DNA of 64,000 nt from Streptomyces sp. NBC_00539 (GTDB lineage Bacteria; Actinomycetota; Actinomycetes; Streptomycetales; Streptomycetaceae), in the NCBI RefSeq assembly GCF_036346105.1, contig NZ_CP107811.1, forward strand, positions 4,855,501 through 4,919,500, read 5' to 3'. Position numbers and translations under genes: made by a program. Of this stretch, positions 8,450 through 16,937 are shown in pieces. Under the pieces are notes generated by a model, which saw only the letters and a program-made list of their open reading frames with translations, did not search any database and had not been told where the DNA came from. The number at the start of each line of letters is the position of its first letter. Position 1 is the stretch's first letter.

Positions 8450-9391
8450 TCAGGAACGGTGCACGGAGTTCAGGGCGGCGAGGTCGTCGCCGGACAGGCG
8501 CAGGGCGCCGGCGGCCACGTTGGCGTCGAGGTGGTGCGGGTCGCCGGTGCCGGGAATGGCCAGGACGTGCGCCCCTTGGTGCAGGGTCCAGGCCAGCCGG
8601 ACCTGTGCCGGGCTCGCGCGGTGGGCGCGCGCGACGGCGGCCACCGCGGCGTCCTCCTCCACCCCGGTCCCGCCGATCGCACCGGCCGTGCGCCCGGGCC
8701 CGGCGATCGAGTAGAACGGCACGAACGCGACCCCCTGCTGCCCGCACTCCCGGACGAACTCCTCGTCCTCGGGGCGTACTCCGAGGCCGTACATGTTCTG
8801 CACGCACACCACGGGCGCGATGGCGCTGGCCTCCGCGAGGTGGTGGGGGCGGACGTTGGAGATGCCCAGGTGGCGGATGAGCCCGGCCTCGCGCAGGTCG
8901 GCCAGTGCGCCGAAGCGCTCGGCGATCGGATCGTCGCCGACGATGCGCAGGTTGACCACGTCGAGGTGGTCGCGGCCGAGCTGGCGCAGGTTCTCCTCGA
9001 CCTGGCCGCGCAGCTGTCGCGCGGTGGCATGGGGGAGCCACTCGCCCGACGGGTCCCGGCCGGGTCCGACCTTGGTGGCGATGACGAGGTCGTCCGGGTA
9101 GGGGGCCAGGGCCCGGTTGATGAGTTCGTTGGCGGAGCGCAGCGGTGAGAAGTAGAACGCGGCGGTGTCGATGTGGTTCACCCCGAGTTCAACGGCCCGG
9201 CGCAGCACGGTGACGGCCTGCTCCCGGTCGCGGGGAACGGCGTCCGCCGCCAGCGCCTCGCCGCTCTGCGGCAAGCGCATGGCGCCGAAGCCGATCCGCC
9301 TGATCTCGGTGTCGCCGCCGAGGGTCCAGGTGCCGGCGGCAGCCGCCGCGACGCCGTCCGGGTTGGTGTCCGTGTTCGTGTACGTGGTCAT
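8450..9391 (-). CDS. Aldo/keto reductase
   Basis: A 313-residue NAD(P)H-dependent TIM-barrel oxidoreductase. Conserved elements include RIGFGAMRLPQ, HIDTAAFYFS (catalytic Asp and Tyr), DLVIATKVGPG (Lys), RHLGISNV and the C-terminal ALAIPGTGDPHHLDANVAA-type segment. The strand normally carrying the catalytic histidine (LxLH) reads VVNLRIVG, so that position is arginine, as in some YdbC-like members. Substrate unknown; an ordinary monocistronic gene. Confidence 0.87.
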   Translation of the reverse strand: MTTYTNTDTNPDGVAAAAAGTWTLGGDTEIRRIGFGAMRLPQSGEALAADAVPRDREQAVTVLRRAVELGVNHIDTAAFYFSPLRSANELINRALAPYPDDLVIATKVGPGRDPSGEWLPHATARQLRGQVEENLRQLGRDHLDVVNLRIVGDDPIAERFGALADLREAGLIRHLGISNVRPHHLAEASAIAPVVCVQNMYGLGVRPEDEEFVRECGQQGVAFVPFYSIAGPGRTAGAIGGTGVEEDAAVAAVARAHRASPAQVRLAWTLHQGAHVLAIPGTGDPHHLDANVAAGALRLSGDDLAALNSVHRS

Positions 9392-9466
9392 GTCGGGGAT
9401 GATCGCCAGGATGCGGGCTGCCGGGCCATTGGTTAAGGCATGTGTGAATCCTCGGCGCGGCTGCCG

Positions 9467-10108
9467 TCAGACGCCTTCGCCGGTACGCCGCAGGACGCGC
9501 AGCGAGTCCGTCACCGAGACCTCCTCGAAGGCGCCGGAGGCGAGCGCGCGCAGGTAGATCCGGTACGGGGCCTGGCCGCCGTCGGCCGGGTCCGGGAACA
9601 CGTCGTGGATCACCAGGGTGCCGCCCACGGCCAGGTGCGGGGCCCAGCCCTCGTAGTCACCGTTCGCGTGCTCGTCGGTGTGGCCGCCGTCGATGAAGAC
9701 GAAGCCCAGCGGGCCGCCCCAGGCCGCCGCCACCTGCGGGGACCGGCCGACGATCGCGATCACGTACTCCTCCAGACCGGCCTGGTGCAGGGTGCGGCGG
9801 AAGGTCGGCAGCGTGTCCATCAGCCCGATCTCGGGGTCCACCACCGTCGGGTCGTGGTACTCCCATCCGGGCTGCTGCTCCTCGCTGCCCCGGTGGTGGT
9901 CGACGGTCAGGACGGCCACGCCCGCCTCACGGGCGGCGTCCGCCAGCAGGAGGGTGGAGCGGCCGCAGTACGTGCCGACCTCCAGCAGCGGCAGACCGAG
10001 CGCGGCCGCCTCGGCCGCGGCGGCGTACAGGGCGAGCCCCTCGCCCACGGGCATGAACCCCTTGGCGGCCTCGAAGGCGGCGAGGGTCTCCGGCTTGGGG
10101 CTGGCCAT
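9467..10108 (-). CDS. Class I SAM-dependent methyltransferase
   Basis: A 213-residue protein; AGGAGG sits just upstream of the ATG at 10108, so the longer open frame to 10150 is not used. It resembles the Methyltransf_24 group: SAM motif I as LLEVGTYCGRSTLLLA, the acidic loop VLTVDHHRG, motif II as FVFIDGGHTDEH and motif III as LAVGGTLVIHDVFPDPADGG. A catechol-O-methyltransferase-like fold is likely; the acceptor is unknown. It is divergent from the acyl-CoA dehydrogenase operon. Confidence 0.85.
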   Translation of the reverse strand: MASPKPETLAAFEAAKGFMPVGEGLALYAAAAEAAALGLPLLEVGTYCGRSTLLLADAAREAGVAVLTVDHHRGSEEQQPGWEYHDPTVVDPEIGLMDTLPTFRRTLHQAGLEEYVIAIVGRSPQVAAAWGGPLGFVFIDGGHTDEHANGDYEGWAPHLAVGGTLVIHDVFPDPADGGQAPYRIYLRALASGAFEEVSVTDSLRVLRRTGEGV

Positions 10109-10293
10109 GGTGGTTCCTCCTGCTGAGCGGGGTGCGCGTGGGCGGCCCATGGTGCCCTACCGCCCGGGAGGGCACCACGCCCGGGGGGCCTCGGCCCGCG
10201 GTACGGCTCGCACGGGGGGAGGCCCGGGCGGTGGAGGCGGGCCTTCGTCGTGTCCGGCGCCGGACGGCGGGTCCGGGCGGAACGGATGGCGAT

Positions 10294-10308
10294 CTGACCT
10301 TCCGTCAG
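10294..10308. promoter_or_regulatory. Palindrome CTGAC-N5-GTCAG upstream of acyl-CoA dehydrogenase
   Basis: Arms CTGAC and GTCAG separated by CTTCC, extended by one T/A pair on each side. Same spacing as the palindromes at 5176-5192 and 16754-16768. It covers the probable -35 region (TTCCGT, 10300-10305) of the acyl-CoA dehydrogenase promoter. Confidence 0.6.
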
Positions 10309-10310
10309 AA

Positions 10311-10324
10311 TGGAACGTGTTCTA
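10311..10324. promoter_or_regulatory. KstR-like operator TGGAACGTGTTCTA
   Basis: Exact match to TNNAACNNGTTNNA, the published pattern bound by the actinobacterial sterol-catabolism repressor KstR. It lies in the spacer between the -35 candidate and a TAGCCT -10 (10323-10328), and the ATG follows 7 bases after the -10. Bound protein would block RNA polymerase. Which regulator binds here is an inference. Confidence 0.6.
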
Positions 10325-10335
10325 GCCTGCCGCGC

Positions 10336-12471
10336 ATGGGCATCGGAATCACGCAAGAGCAAAGGGAGTTGGCCGACGCCGTGCGCGGCCGGCTCGCGCG
10401 GGCCGTGCCGGCCGAGGAAGTGCGCAAGCTGCTCGACACCCCGCCGCAGACCGGCGCGCGGCCCGCGTACTGGGACGACCTCGCCGATTCGGGGCTGCTG
10501 TTCCCGCTCCTGGAGGGCGGGACCCTGCTCGACCTCGCCGTCGTCGTGGAGGAGGCCGCCCGGGCTGCGCTGCCCGGGGCCTACCTGCCGAGCGCGCTGG
10601 CCTCCGTACTCCTGGCGCGGGCCGGGGCGCAGCCGCTCGGCGGGCGGGTGGGGGCCGTCGCGCTCGGGCCCGGGACCATGACCGCCGTCGCCGTCGAGGG
10701 GGGCGGCCACCTGCTGGAGGGTCTCGCTCCGCCCGTGCTCGGCGCCGGGGAGGCGGAGCTGGTGCTGCTGGCCGCCGAGGCCGACCCGGGGACGCTCTGG
10801 TTCGCGGTCGACGCCGCCTCCCTGGACGTGCGCACCCATGACAGCGCCGACCCGACCCGGCCCAGCGCCGAGGTGCGGGCGCGCGCGGTCGCCGTTCCCG
10901 CCGGGCGGCTGCTGGAGCTGGACTCCGATCTGGTGCGGGACGCGGCCTGCGCGCTGTTCGCCGCCGACGCCTGCGGAACCGCCGCCTGGGCCGTGCACAC
11001 CGCCGCCGAGTACGCGAAGGTGCGCGAGCAGTTCGGCCGGCCCATCGGGCGGTTCCAGGGCGTCAAGCACCTGTGCGCCGACATGCTGGTCCGGCTGGAA
11101 CAGGCGCGGGCGCTGGCCTGGGACGCCGCCCAGGTGCTGGAGGAACCGGACGGGGTGCGCTCGCTGGTGACCGCCCTCGCGGCCGCGACCGCCATGGACG
11201 CCGCCTACTCCTGCGCCAAGGACTGCATCCAGGTGCTCGGCGGGATCGGCTTCACCTGGGAGCACGACGCGCACGTCTTCCTGCGCCGGGCGGTCGTGGC
11301 CCGCCAGTTGCTCGGCCCCGGCGACGCGCACCGGATACGGGCCGCGGGGTACGCGGCGGCCGGCGCGCGGCGGGAGCTGCACCTGGAGCTCCCGGCGGAG
11401 GCGGACGCGTACCGCACCAAGGCCCGCGGCGCGATCCGGGAGGCGAGGGGTCTCGATCCGGCCGCCGCACGCAAGGTCCTGGCGCCGACCGGCTACGCGG
11501 CCCCGTACCTGCCGCCGCCGTACGGGCGGGGCGCCGGGCCCGTCGAACAGCTGGTGGTGCAGCAGGAACTGGCGGCGGCCGGGGTCAAGCTCGCCGACCT
11601 CGGGATCGCCACCTGGGTCGTGCCCTCGCTGCTCGCCCACGGGACCCCGCGGCAGCAGGAGAGGTACCTGATGCCGACCCTGCGCGGGGACGTCACCTGG
11701 TGCCAGCTCTTCTCGGAGCCGGGCGCGGGCTCCGACCTGGCCTCGCTGCGGACGAAGGCGGAGCCGGCGGCGGAGGGGGGCGGCTGGATCGTCAACGGAC
11801 AGAAGGTGTGGACGAGTTCCGCACACCACGCCGACTTCGGGATCCTCCTCGCCCGGACCGACCCGCAGGCGCCCAAGCACAAGGGCCTCGGCTACTTCGT
11901 GGTCGACATGCGCACGCCCGGCATCGACATCCGGCCGCTGAAGGAGATCACCGGGGAGTCACTGTTCAACGAGGTCTACTTCGACGAGGTCGCGCTGCCC
12001 GCCGACGCGCTGGTCGGGGCGGCCGACGAGGGCTGGAAGGTGGCCCGCAACACCCTCGGCAACGAGCGCGTGCACATGGCCGACCAGATGGCCTTCGACA
12101 CGGGGCTCGAAGCGCTGATCGCGGCCTGCGCCGCCGGGCCGGACGACACGTACCGGGCGCGGGTCGGCGCGCTGGCCGCCGAGGCGCACGCACTGGCCTG
12201 CATCGGCCTGCGCACCACGCTGCGGCAGGTGTCGGGGCTGGAGCCGGGCGCGGGTGCCTCCGTACGCAAACTCCTCCAGACCCCGCACCAGCAGCGGCTG
12301 GCGGAGCTGGCGCTGGAACTGCTGGGGCCGGTGGGCGCGGTGCGGGAGGGGGCGGGCGAGCGGGCGGTGCACGGGATGCTCATGTCGCGCTGCCTGACCA
12401 TCGCCGGCGGCACCACACAGGTCCAGCTGAACGTCGTCGCCGAGCGGATCCTCGGCCTTCCCAGGGACTGA
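10336..12471 (+). CDS. Fused (two-domain) acyl-CoA dehydrogenase, FadE34-like
   Basis: A 711-residue flavoprotein made of two tandem acyl-CoA dehydrogenase units. The first (about 1-340) holds KVREQFGRPIGRFQGVKHLCADM and DCIQVLGGIGFTWEHD. The second (about 350-711) holds TWCQLFSEPGAGSDLASLRTKA, GWIVNGQKVWTS and a C-terminal GMLMSRCLTIAGGTTQVQLN. Length and layout match the mycobacterial FadE34 type, active on sterol side-chain CoA esters. The start at 10336 follows a -10 by 7 bases (leaderless); the open frame extends upstream without a ribosome site. Co-transcribed with the thiolase 13 bases downstream. Confidence 0.9.
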   Translation: MGIGITQEQRELADAVRGRLARAVPAEEVRKLLDTPPQTGARPAYWDDLADSGLLFPLLEGGTLLDLAVVVEEAARAALPGAYLPSALASVLLARAGAQPLGGRVGAVALGPGTMTAVAVEGGGHLLEGLAPPVLGAGEAELVLLAAEADPGTLWFAVDAASLDVRTHDSADPTRPSAEVRARAVAVPAGRLLELDSDLVRDAACALFAADACGTAAWAVHTAAEYAKVREQFGRPIGRFQGVKHLCADMLVRLEQARALAWDAAQVLEEPDGVRSLVTALAAATAMDAAYSCAKDCIQVLGGIGFTWEHDAHVFLRRAVVARQLLGPGDAHRIRAAGYAAAGARRELHLELPAEADAYRTKARGAIREARGLDPAAARKVLAPTGYAAPYLPPPYGRGAGPVEQLVVQQELAAAGVKLADLGIATWVVPSLLAHGTPRQQERYLMPTLRGDVTWCQLFSEPGAGSDLASLRTKAEPAAEGGGWIVNGQKVWTSSAHHADFGILLARTDPQAPKHKGLGYFVVDMRTPGIDIRPLKEITGESLFNEVYFDEVALPADALVGAADEGWKVARNTLGNERVHMADQMAFDTGLEALIAACAAGPDDTYRARVGALAAEAHALACIGLRTTLRQVSGLEPGAGASVRKLLQTPHQQRLAELALELLGPVGAVREGAGERAVHGMLMSRCLTIAGGTTQVQLNVVAERILGLPRD

Positions 12472-12484
12472 ATGAGGAGTGGCA

Positions 12485-13681
12485 GTGGCACGGATGAAGT
12501 CGTACATCGTGGGCGTCGGCATGACGAAGTTCGAGAAGCCGGAGTCGCGGGAGTGGCAGTACTGGGACATGGCGAAGGAGGCGGGCGGCGCGGCGCTGGC
12601 GGACGCGGGGATCGGGTACGAGCTGGTGGAGCAGGTGCCGGTGGGGTACTGCTTCCAGGCGTCGACGGCCGGTCAGCGGGCGGTGTACGAGCTCGGGCTG
12701 AGCGGGGTGCCGGTCTACAACGTGAACAACAACTGCGCGACCGGCTCGACGGCGTTGATGATGGCGCGGCAGTTCGTGGAGGGCGGCCTGAGCGACTGCG
12801 TGCTGGCGCTGGGCTTCGAGAAGATGAAGAGGGGCGCGCTGGGCGGCGGCGCGGACGGCGGTGACTTCAAGGTCTCGCCGGTCGCCCGGCACTACGGGAT
12901 CATGGCCGCCGGGCACGGCTTCGAGATGTCGCCGCCGACCGCGCAGATCTTCGGGAACGCGGCGCGCGAGCACATGGAGCGGTACGGGACGACGGCCGCG
13001 CAACTGGCGGCGGTGGCGGCGAAGAACCACCGGCATTCGGCGAACAACCCGAACGCGCAGTTCCGGGACGTGTACGAGGTCGAGGAGATCCTCGCGGCGA
13101 AGACCATCCACGATCCGCTGACGAAGTTGCAGTGCTCGCCGACCTCGGACGGCGCCGCGGCGGCGGTGGTGGTGTCGGAGCGGTTCATGGTCGCGCACGG
13201 GCTGCACGGCAAGGCGGTGGAGATCGTGGCGCAGGCGATGGCGACGGACACGGAGGCGTCGTTCGCGTCGGGCTCGTGCATCGACGTGGTCGGGAAGCCG
13301 ATGTCGGCGGCGGCGGGGCGGGCGGTGTTCGAGGCGTCGGGGCTGGGCGTCGGGGACGTGGACGTGATCGAGCTGCACGACTGCTTCTCCATCAACGAGT
13401 TGCTGACGTACGAGGCGCTCGGGATGTGCGGCGAGGGCGGGGCCGGGGAACTGGTGGAGAGCGGGGCCACGACGTACGGGGGACGGTGGGTGGTCAACCC
13501 GTCCGGAGGCCTGATCTCCAAGGGGCACCCGCTGGGGGCGACGGGGCTGGCGCAGGCGGCGGAGCTGGTGTGGCAGCTGCGGGGCGAGGCGGGCGGCCGG
13601 CAGGTTCCGGGGGCGGGGGTGGGGCTGGCGCACAACATCGGGCTGGGCGGGGCGGCGGTGGTGACGCTGCTGCGGCGGTAG
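12485..13681 (+). CDS. SCP-x type thiolase (lipid-transfer protein family)
   Basis: A 398-residue thiolase. GAGGAG five bases before the GTG at 12485 sets the start; GTG 12479 and ATG 12494 are alternatives. The nucleophilic cysteine is in [11 protein letters not shown], the second conserved region in [13 protein letters not shown], and the base histidine in [13 protein letters not shown]. The closing motif reads HNIGLGG, as in SCP-x/Ltp thiolases, rather than the CxG of classical thiolases. These enzymes cleave 3-oxoacyl-CoA, including sterol side-chain intermediates. Forms an operon with the fused acyl-CoA dehydrogenase. Confidence 0.88.
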   Translation: MARMKSYIVGVGMTKFEKPESREWQYWDMAKEAGGAALADAGIGYELVEQVPVGYCFQASTAGQRAVYELGLSGVPVYNVNNNCATGSTALMMARQFVEGGLSDCVLALGFEKMKRGALGGGADGGDFKVSPVARHYGIMAAGHGFEMSPPTAQIFGNAAREHMERYGTTAAQLAAVAAKNHRHSANNPNAQFRDVYEVEEILAAKTIHDPLTKLQCSPTSDGAAAAVVVSERFMVAHGLHGKAVEIVAQAMATDTEASFASGSCIDVVGKPMSAAAGRAVFEASGLGVGDVDVIELHDCFSINELLTYEALGMCGEGGAGELVESGATTYGGRWVVNPSGGLISKGHPLGATGLAQAAELVWQLRGEAGGRQVPGAGVGLAHNIGLGGAAVVTLLRR

Positions 13682-13762
13682 CGGCAGCGGAGGCCGTAAT
13701 GGGAGCCGGAGCCGTAGGGAGGCCTTAGCGGAAGCCGCCCCTCTTGTTTGTCACGGTCACGA

Positions 13763-13812
13763 CACAAGGGTTTCTTGAATATGTTCAAAACCCTGTGGGC
13801 CGTGCCTACCCT
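13763..13812 (+). promoter_or_regulatory. Promoter with imperfect inverted repeat, DUF4173 gene
   Basis: TTCAAA (13784-13789), a 17-bp spacer and TACCCT (13807-13812) resemble a housekeeping-sigma promoter. An imperfect dyad, CACAAGGGTTTCTTGAA facing TTCAAAACCCTGTG (13763-13796), overlaps the -35, as expected for a repressor or activator site. The core is TTGAA-TATG-TTCAA. The A/T richness stands out from the flanks. Confidence 0.5.
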
Positions 13813-13870
13813 GTCGCATCGCCGCCCTCCAGTTCCGGTGTTCCGGGGCGGCCGACAGGGGAGGAACCTG

Positions 13871-15598
13871 ATGTCCGACAACGCCGACCAGGCCGAACGC
13901 GATGCGGCCGGGGGTGGGAGCGCCGCCGCGCAGGGGGCGCCGTCGCCCGGCGCGGTGCCGCCCCCGGCCGCGGTGCCGCCGGCCGCTGCTCCGCCCCCGG
14001 CCGCGCCCGGGATGCCCGGGCACGATCCCGCGGCGTGGCACGGCTGGCTGATGTACCAGCACGAGCTGCGCCGGCAGCAGGCCCACGCCGATGCGGTGGC
14101 GAAGGCGGCCGCCTCGATCGGCGGGCGCGTCCGCACCGCCCAGGCCGCGCCGATCCGTACCGCCACCCTGGTGGCCGTCCTCGTCGCGGGGCTGGCCACC
14201 GCCGTCTTCCTCGGCGACGGCATGGGCCCCGGCCTGCTGCTCGCGGCCCTGCCGGCCATGGTGGCCGCCTACGTCTCGGCCCGGGCGGCCGGCCGCACCG
14301 CCCGCCCCTGGTCCGTGCTGTGGGCCCTCGGCTGCGTGGCGCTGCTCGGGGTCCCCGCTCTGCGCGACTCCGCCTGGCCCTCGACTCTGGCCGTCCTGGC
14401 CGCCGTGCTGCTGGCCGCGCTGGCCCTGCACGGGAGCCGGCGGTGGCCCGGCGTGCTGTTGAGCCCGCTCGGATTCCTGAGCACCGCCGTCTCCGGGGTC
14501 GGTTGGGCCTGGGCGGGAGTGCGGGAGCGGGGCGGCGGGGCCGGGCGTGAGCGCTGGCTGCCCGTCGCCAAGGCGAGCGTGGTGGCGGTCGGGCTGCTGC
14601 TGGTGTTCGGGGCGCTGTTCGCCTCCGCCGACGCGGCGTTCGCCGACCTGCTGGGGGAGCTGGCTCCGGACGTCTCGGTGGGGGAGGGGCCGTTCCGGAT
14701 CCTGCTCTTCCTCTTCGGCGCGGTCCTCGCGCTGGCGGCCGCCCGTACGGCCGCGGCCCCGCACCGCTGGGACCGCATCGAGGTGGCGCCGGGGAAGGCG
14801 CGGTCGAGGGTGGAGTGGGGGCTGCCGCTGATCGTGCTGAACCTGTTGTTCGCGGGCTTCATCGCGGTGCAGTTGGCGGTGCTGTTCGGGGGCTACGACA
14901 AGGTGCTGGAGAGCACCGGGCTCACCTACTCCGAGTATGCGCGCCAGGGGTTCTGGCAGCTGCTGTGGGCCACGGTGTTCGTGCTCGGCGTCATCGCGCT
15001 CGCCCTGCGGTGGGCGCCGCGGGGGACGGCCGGCGACCGGCGCTTCGTGCGGGTGGTGCTGGGTGTGCTGTGCCTGCTGACGCTGGTGGTGGTCGCCTCC
15101 GCCGTGCGGCGGATGGACCTGTACGTGGACGCGTACGGGCTGACCCGGCTGCGGCTGTCGGTGGTCACGATGGAGCTGTGGCTCGGGCTGGTGATCGTGT
15201 TGCTGATGGCGGCCGGGGTGGCGGGCGGTCGCTGGCTGGCCCGGGCGGTGGTCGGGAGCGCGGCGGTGACGGTGCTGGCGTTCGGGCTGGTGTCCCCGGA
15301 CGGGGTGATCGCGCGGAGCAACGTGACGCGGTACCAGGAGGAGGGCAAGATCGACCTGGCCTACGCCCGTGACCTGTCGGCGGATGCGGCGCCGGCGTTG
15401 GACCGGTTGCCGGAGCCGCAGCGGTCGTGTGCGCTGATCGGGATCCGGGACGAGCTGCGGGACGGGGGGCGGGGCGGGGCGCGGTGGTACGCGACGAGCC
15501 TCGGGGAGTACCGGGCCCGGGAGATCCTGCGGAAGCGGCCGGTGACGGTGTCCCTGAGCGAGTGCCGAACGCTCGGCGCGCCCGACGCCCGCCGATAA
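13871..15598 (+). CDS. DUF4173-like polytopic membrane protein
   Basis: A 575-residue protein; GAGGAACCTG just before ATG 13871 sets the start. Residues 1-75 are a Pro/Ala-rich cytoplasmic tail, followed by about ten transmembrane helices, for example TATLVAVLVAGLATAVFLG, WLGLVIVLLMAAGVAGG and ASVVAVGLLLVFGALFASAD. The conserved loop FGGYDKVLESTGLTYSEYARQGFWQLLWATVF is the mark of the DUF4173/DUF4153 family. A C-terminal extracellular or cytoplasmic tail carries two cysteines (RSCALIGI, SLSECRTLG). No transport or catalytic motif is apparent. Confidence 0.8.
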   Translation: MSDNADQAERDAAGGGSAAAQGAPSPGAVPPPAAVPPAAAPPPAAPGMPGHDPAAWHGWLMYQHELRRQQAHADAVAKAAASIGGRVRTAQAAPIRTATLVAVLVAGLATAVFLGDGMGPGLLLAALPAMVAAYVSARAAGRTARPWSVLWALGCVALLGVPALRDSAWPSTLAVLAAVLLAALALHGSRRWPGVLLSPLGFLSTAVSGVGWAWAGVRERGGGAGRERWLPVAKASVVAVGLLLVFGALFASADAAFADLLGELAPDVSVGEGPFRILLFLFGAVLALAAARTAAAPHRWDRIEVAPGKARSRVEWGLPLIVLNLLFAGFIAVQLAVLFGGYDKVLESTGLTYSEYARQGFWQLLWATVFVLGVIALALRWAPRGTAGDRRFVRVVLGVLCLLTLVVVASAVRRMDLYVDAYGLTRLRLSVVTMELWLGLVIVLLMAAGVAGGRWLARAVVGSAAVTVLAFGLVSPDGVIARSNVTRYQEEGKIDLAYARDLSADAAPALDRLPEPQRSCALIGIRDELRDGGRGGARWYATSLGEYRAREILRKRPVTVSLSECRTLGAPDARR

Positions 15599-16342
15599 CC
15601 CGCCCCGGCCAACGCCGGCTTCCTCCCCGGGCCGGTCAACTCCCGCCCCCGGGCCGGTCAACGCCGACCCCGCCGGGGCCCGGGGCGGCCATCTCCAGCC
15701 GGGGTTTGTGCCCGGGCCGCCCAACTCCGGCCCGCCCGGGGTTTATACCCGGGGCCGGTCAACGCCCGCCTCGACGGGGCGGCCATCCAGCCTCGCCGGC
15801 GTTTGAGGCGCGGGGTACGGGGCGGAGCCCCGAAAGCCCGGCGCAGCCGGGGCCGCTTGCGCAACGGCGCCGCACCGGCCCGGACCGGCCGGGGCCGGAC
15901 ATCAAGGGCAGGCCGGCTGCGCCGGGCCTTCCGTGGCTCCGCCCTGAGCCCCGCGCCTTTATCGTCGGCGAGGCTGGGTTGGGTTACCCGGCTGGATTTG
16001 GTTACCCGGCTGGGTTGGCCTGTCCTCCGGACCCCGCGCCTCAATCGCCGGCGAGGCTGGATTTGCCGGCCGCCTGGTTGCGGTGGGCCCCTCCGGGCCC
16101 CGCGCATCAACCATCGGCGGGGCTGGGTTTGTTGCGGCCGGCTGCGCCGGGCCTTCCGGGGCTCCGCCCCGAGCCCCGCGCCTCAAACGCCGGCGAGGCT
16201 GGGCTTGGCCGCCCGGCTGGGTTGGTTCCCCGGCTAGGTGGGGCCATACCCCGGCCCCCCCATCAAGCGCCGGAGAGGATGGAGTTGCCCGCCGATCGGC
16301 TTTGGCTCCCCGCCCGGGTGGGCCCCCGGCGGGCGGTGGGTG
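15599..16342. repeat. Non-coding block with about six degenerate GC-rich repeats
   Basis: No plausible gene is seen in these 744 bases. A unit resembling GCGCCTCAAACGCCGGCGAGGCTGG recurs in degenerate form near 15786 (inverted), 15952, 16040, 16106, 16180 and 16258, often followed by TTTG/TTGG and CCGGC and preceded by GGGCCCCG. Open frames here are arginine- and proline-rich by-products. Similar elements are scattered between genes in Streptomyces chromosomes. Several copies in one gap suggests local duplication or recombination. Confidence 0.7.
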
Positions 16343-16693
16343 TTACGGGACGTCAAGGGACGGGTCCGTGACCCGTTCGCCGCGGGAGGCGGCGTGGAGG
16401 GAGCGGGCGAGGTCCGGGAGGGGGGCGTCGCGCAGGACCAGGCCCGACGCGCCCGCCGAGAGGGCGGCTTCGCGCAGGCCCGGGCGGGCGGAGCCCACGG
16501 CCAGCAGGACCGCGCACTCCGGGGCTTCCTCCCGTACCTCCCGGACCCCCTCCACCGACTCCACCAGCGCCACCGCCGGCCGGCCCAGCGGCGAGGCCAC
16601 CACCTCGATGTCCCGCTCCAGCCCCAGCCGTACCGCCAGCGCCGGGTTCGCGGGCCACAGCAGCACCCGCAGGGGCCGGCCGGTTTCGTTCAT
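16343..16693 (-). CDS. Orphan degenerate response-regulator receiver-like protein
   Basis: A 116-residue protein starting MNETGRPLRVLLWPANPALA. The pattern resembles a receiver domain: strand RVLLW, strand CAVLLAVGS, and a C-terminal GASGLVLRDAPLPDLARSLHAASRG that parallels the GASGFLLKD..LV..IRAVA.G of NarL-type receivers. The acidic pocket and phosphorylatable aspartate are absent, the usual lysine is arginine, and there is no DNA-binding domain. It is divergent from the MaoC operon with about 240 bases between starts. It could be a decayed regulator or a phosphorylation-independent partner protein. Confidence 0.55.
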   Translation of the reverse strand: MNETGRPLRVLLWPANPALAVRLGLERDIEVVASPLGRPAVALVESVEGVREVREEAPECAVLLAVGSARPGLREAALSAGASGLVLRDAPLPDLARSLHAASRGERVTDPSLDVP

Positions 16694-16753
16694 GCCGCCA
16701 GGGTAGGGTCCCGGCCCCGCGCGCACCCGGAAAACATGCCGCATGCAGATCAT

Positions 16754-16768
16754 CTGACGTCGGGTCAG
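16754..16768. promoter_or_regulatory. Palindrome CTGAC-N5-GTCAG upstream of MaoC operon
   Basis: CTGAC (16754-16758), GTCGG, GTCAG (16764-16768). It sits 5 bases upstream of a predicted -35 (TTCACA, 16774-16779) and shares arms and spacing with the sites at 5178-5190 and 10294-10308. Confidence 0.6.
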
Positions 16769-16773
16769 CAGTC

Positions 16774-16802
16774 TTCACAACTCGGTGGGGGTGCGTTATA
16801 CA
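16774..16802 (+). promoter_or_regulatory. Predicted promoter of the MaoC-ADH-SDR operon
   Basis: TTCACA (16774-16779), 17-bp spacer, TATACA (16797-16802). Flanked by the CTGAC palindrome upstream and the KstR-like operator about 18 bases downstream of the -10, giving a doubly regulated promoter. The leader to ATG 16938 would be about 130 bases. Confidence 0.5.
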
Positions 16803-16819
16803 TGGCCTCACCGGCCGCC

Positions 16820-16833
16820 TAGAACGCGTTCTA
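16820..16833. promoter_or_regulatory. KstR-like operator TAGAACGCGTTCTA
   Basis: A perfect 14-bp palindrome that fits TNNAACNNGTTNNA at every fixed position. It lies just downstream of the predicted start of transcription, where a bound TetR-family protein would act as a roadblock. It matches the site at 10311-10324 in 12 of 14 positions. Confidence 0.65.
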
Positions 16834-16937
16834 CCCGTGGCGGCCCCGCAGACGACCTCGGTGCGGCCGACGGTGCGGACGACCGCGCCGAGGTCTTCCA
16901 CTCACGGAGCACCCACGCAGCAAGGAGCAGCATCCGA

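Noticed and set aside
15599-16345. Arg/Pro-rich open frames in the repeat block
   Set aside because: Repetitive translations, no codon bias distinct from chance, and no start signals.
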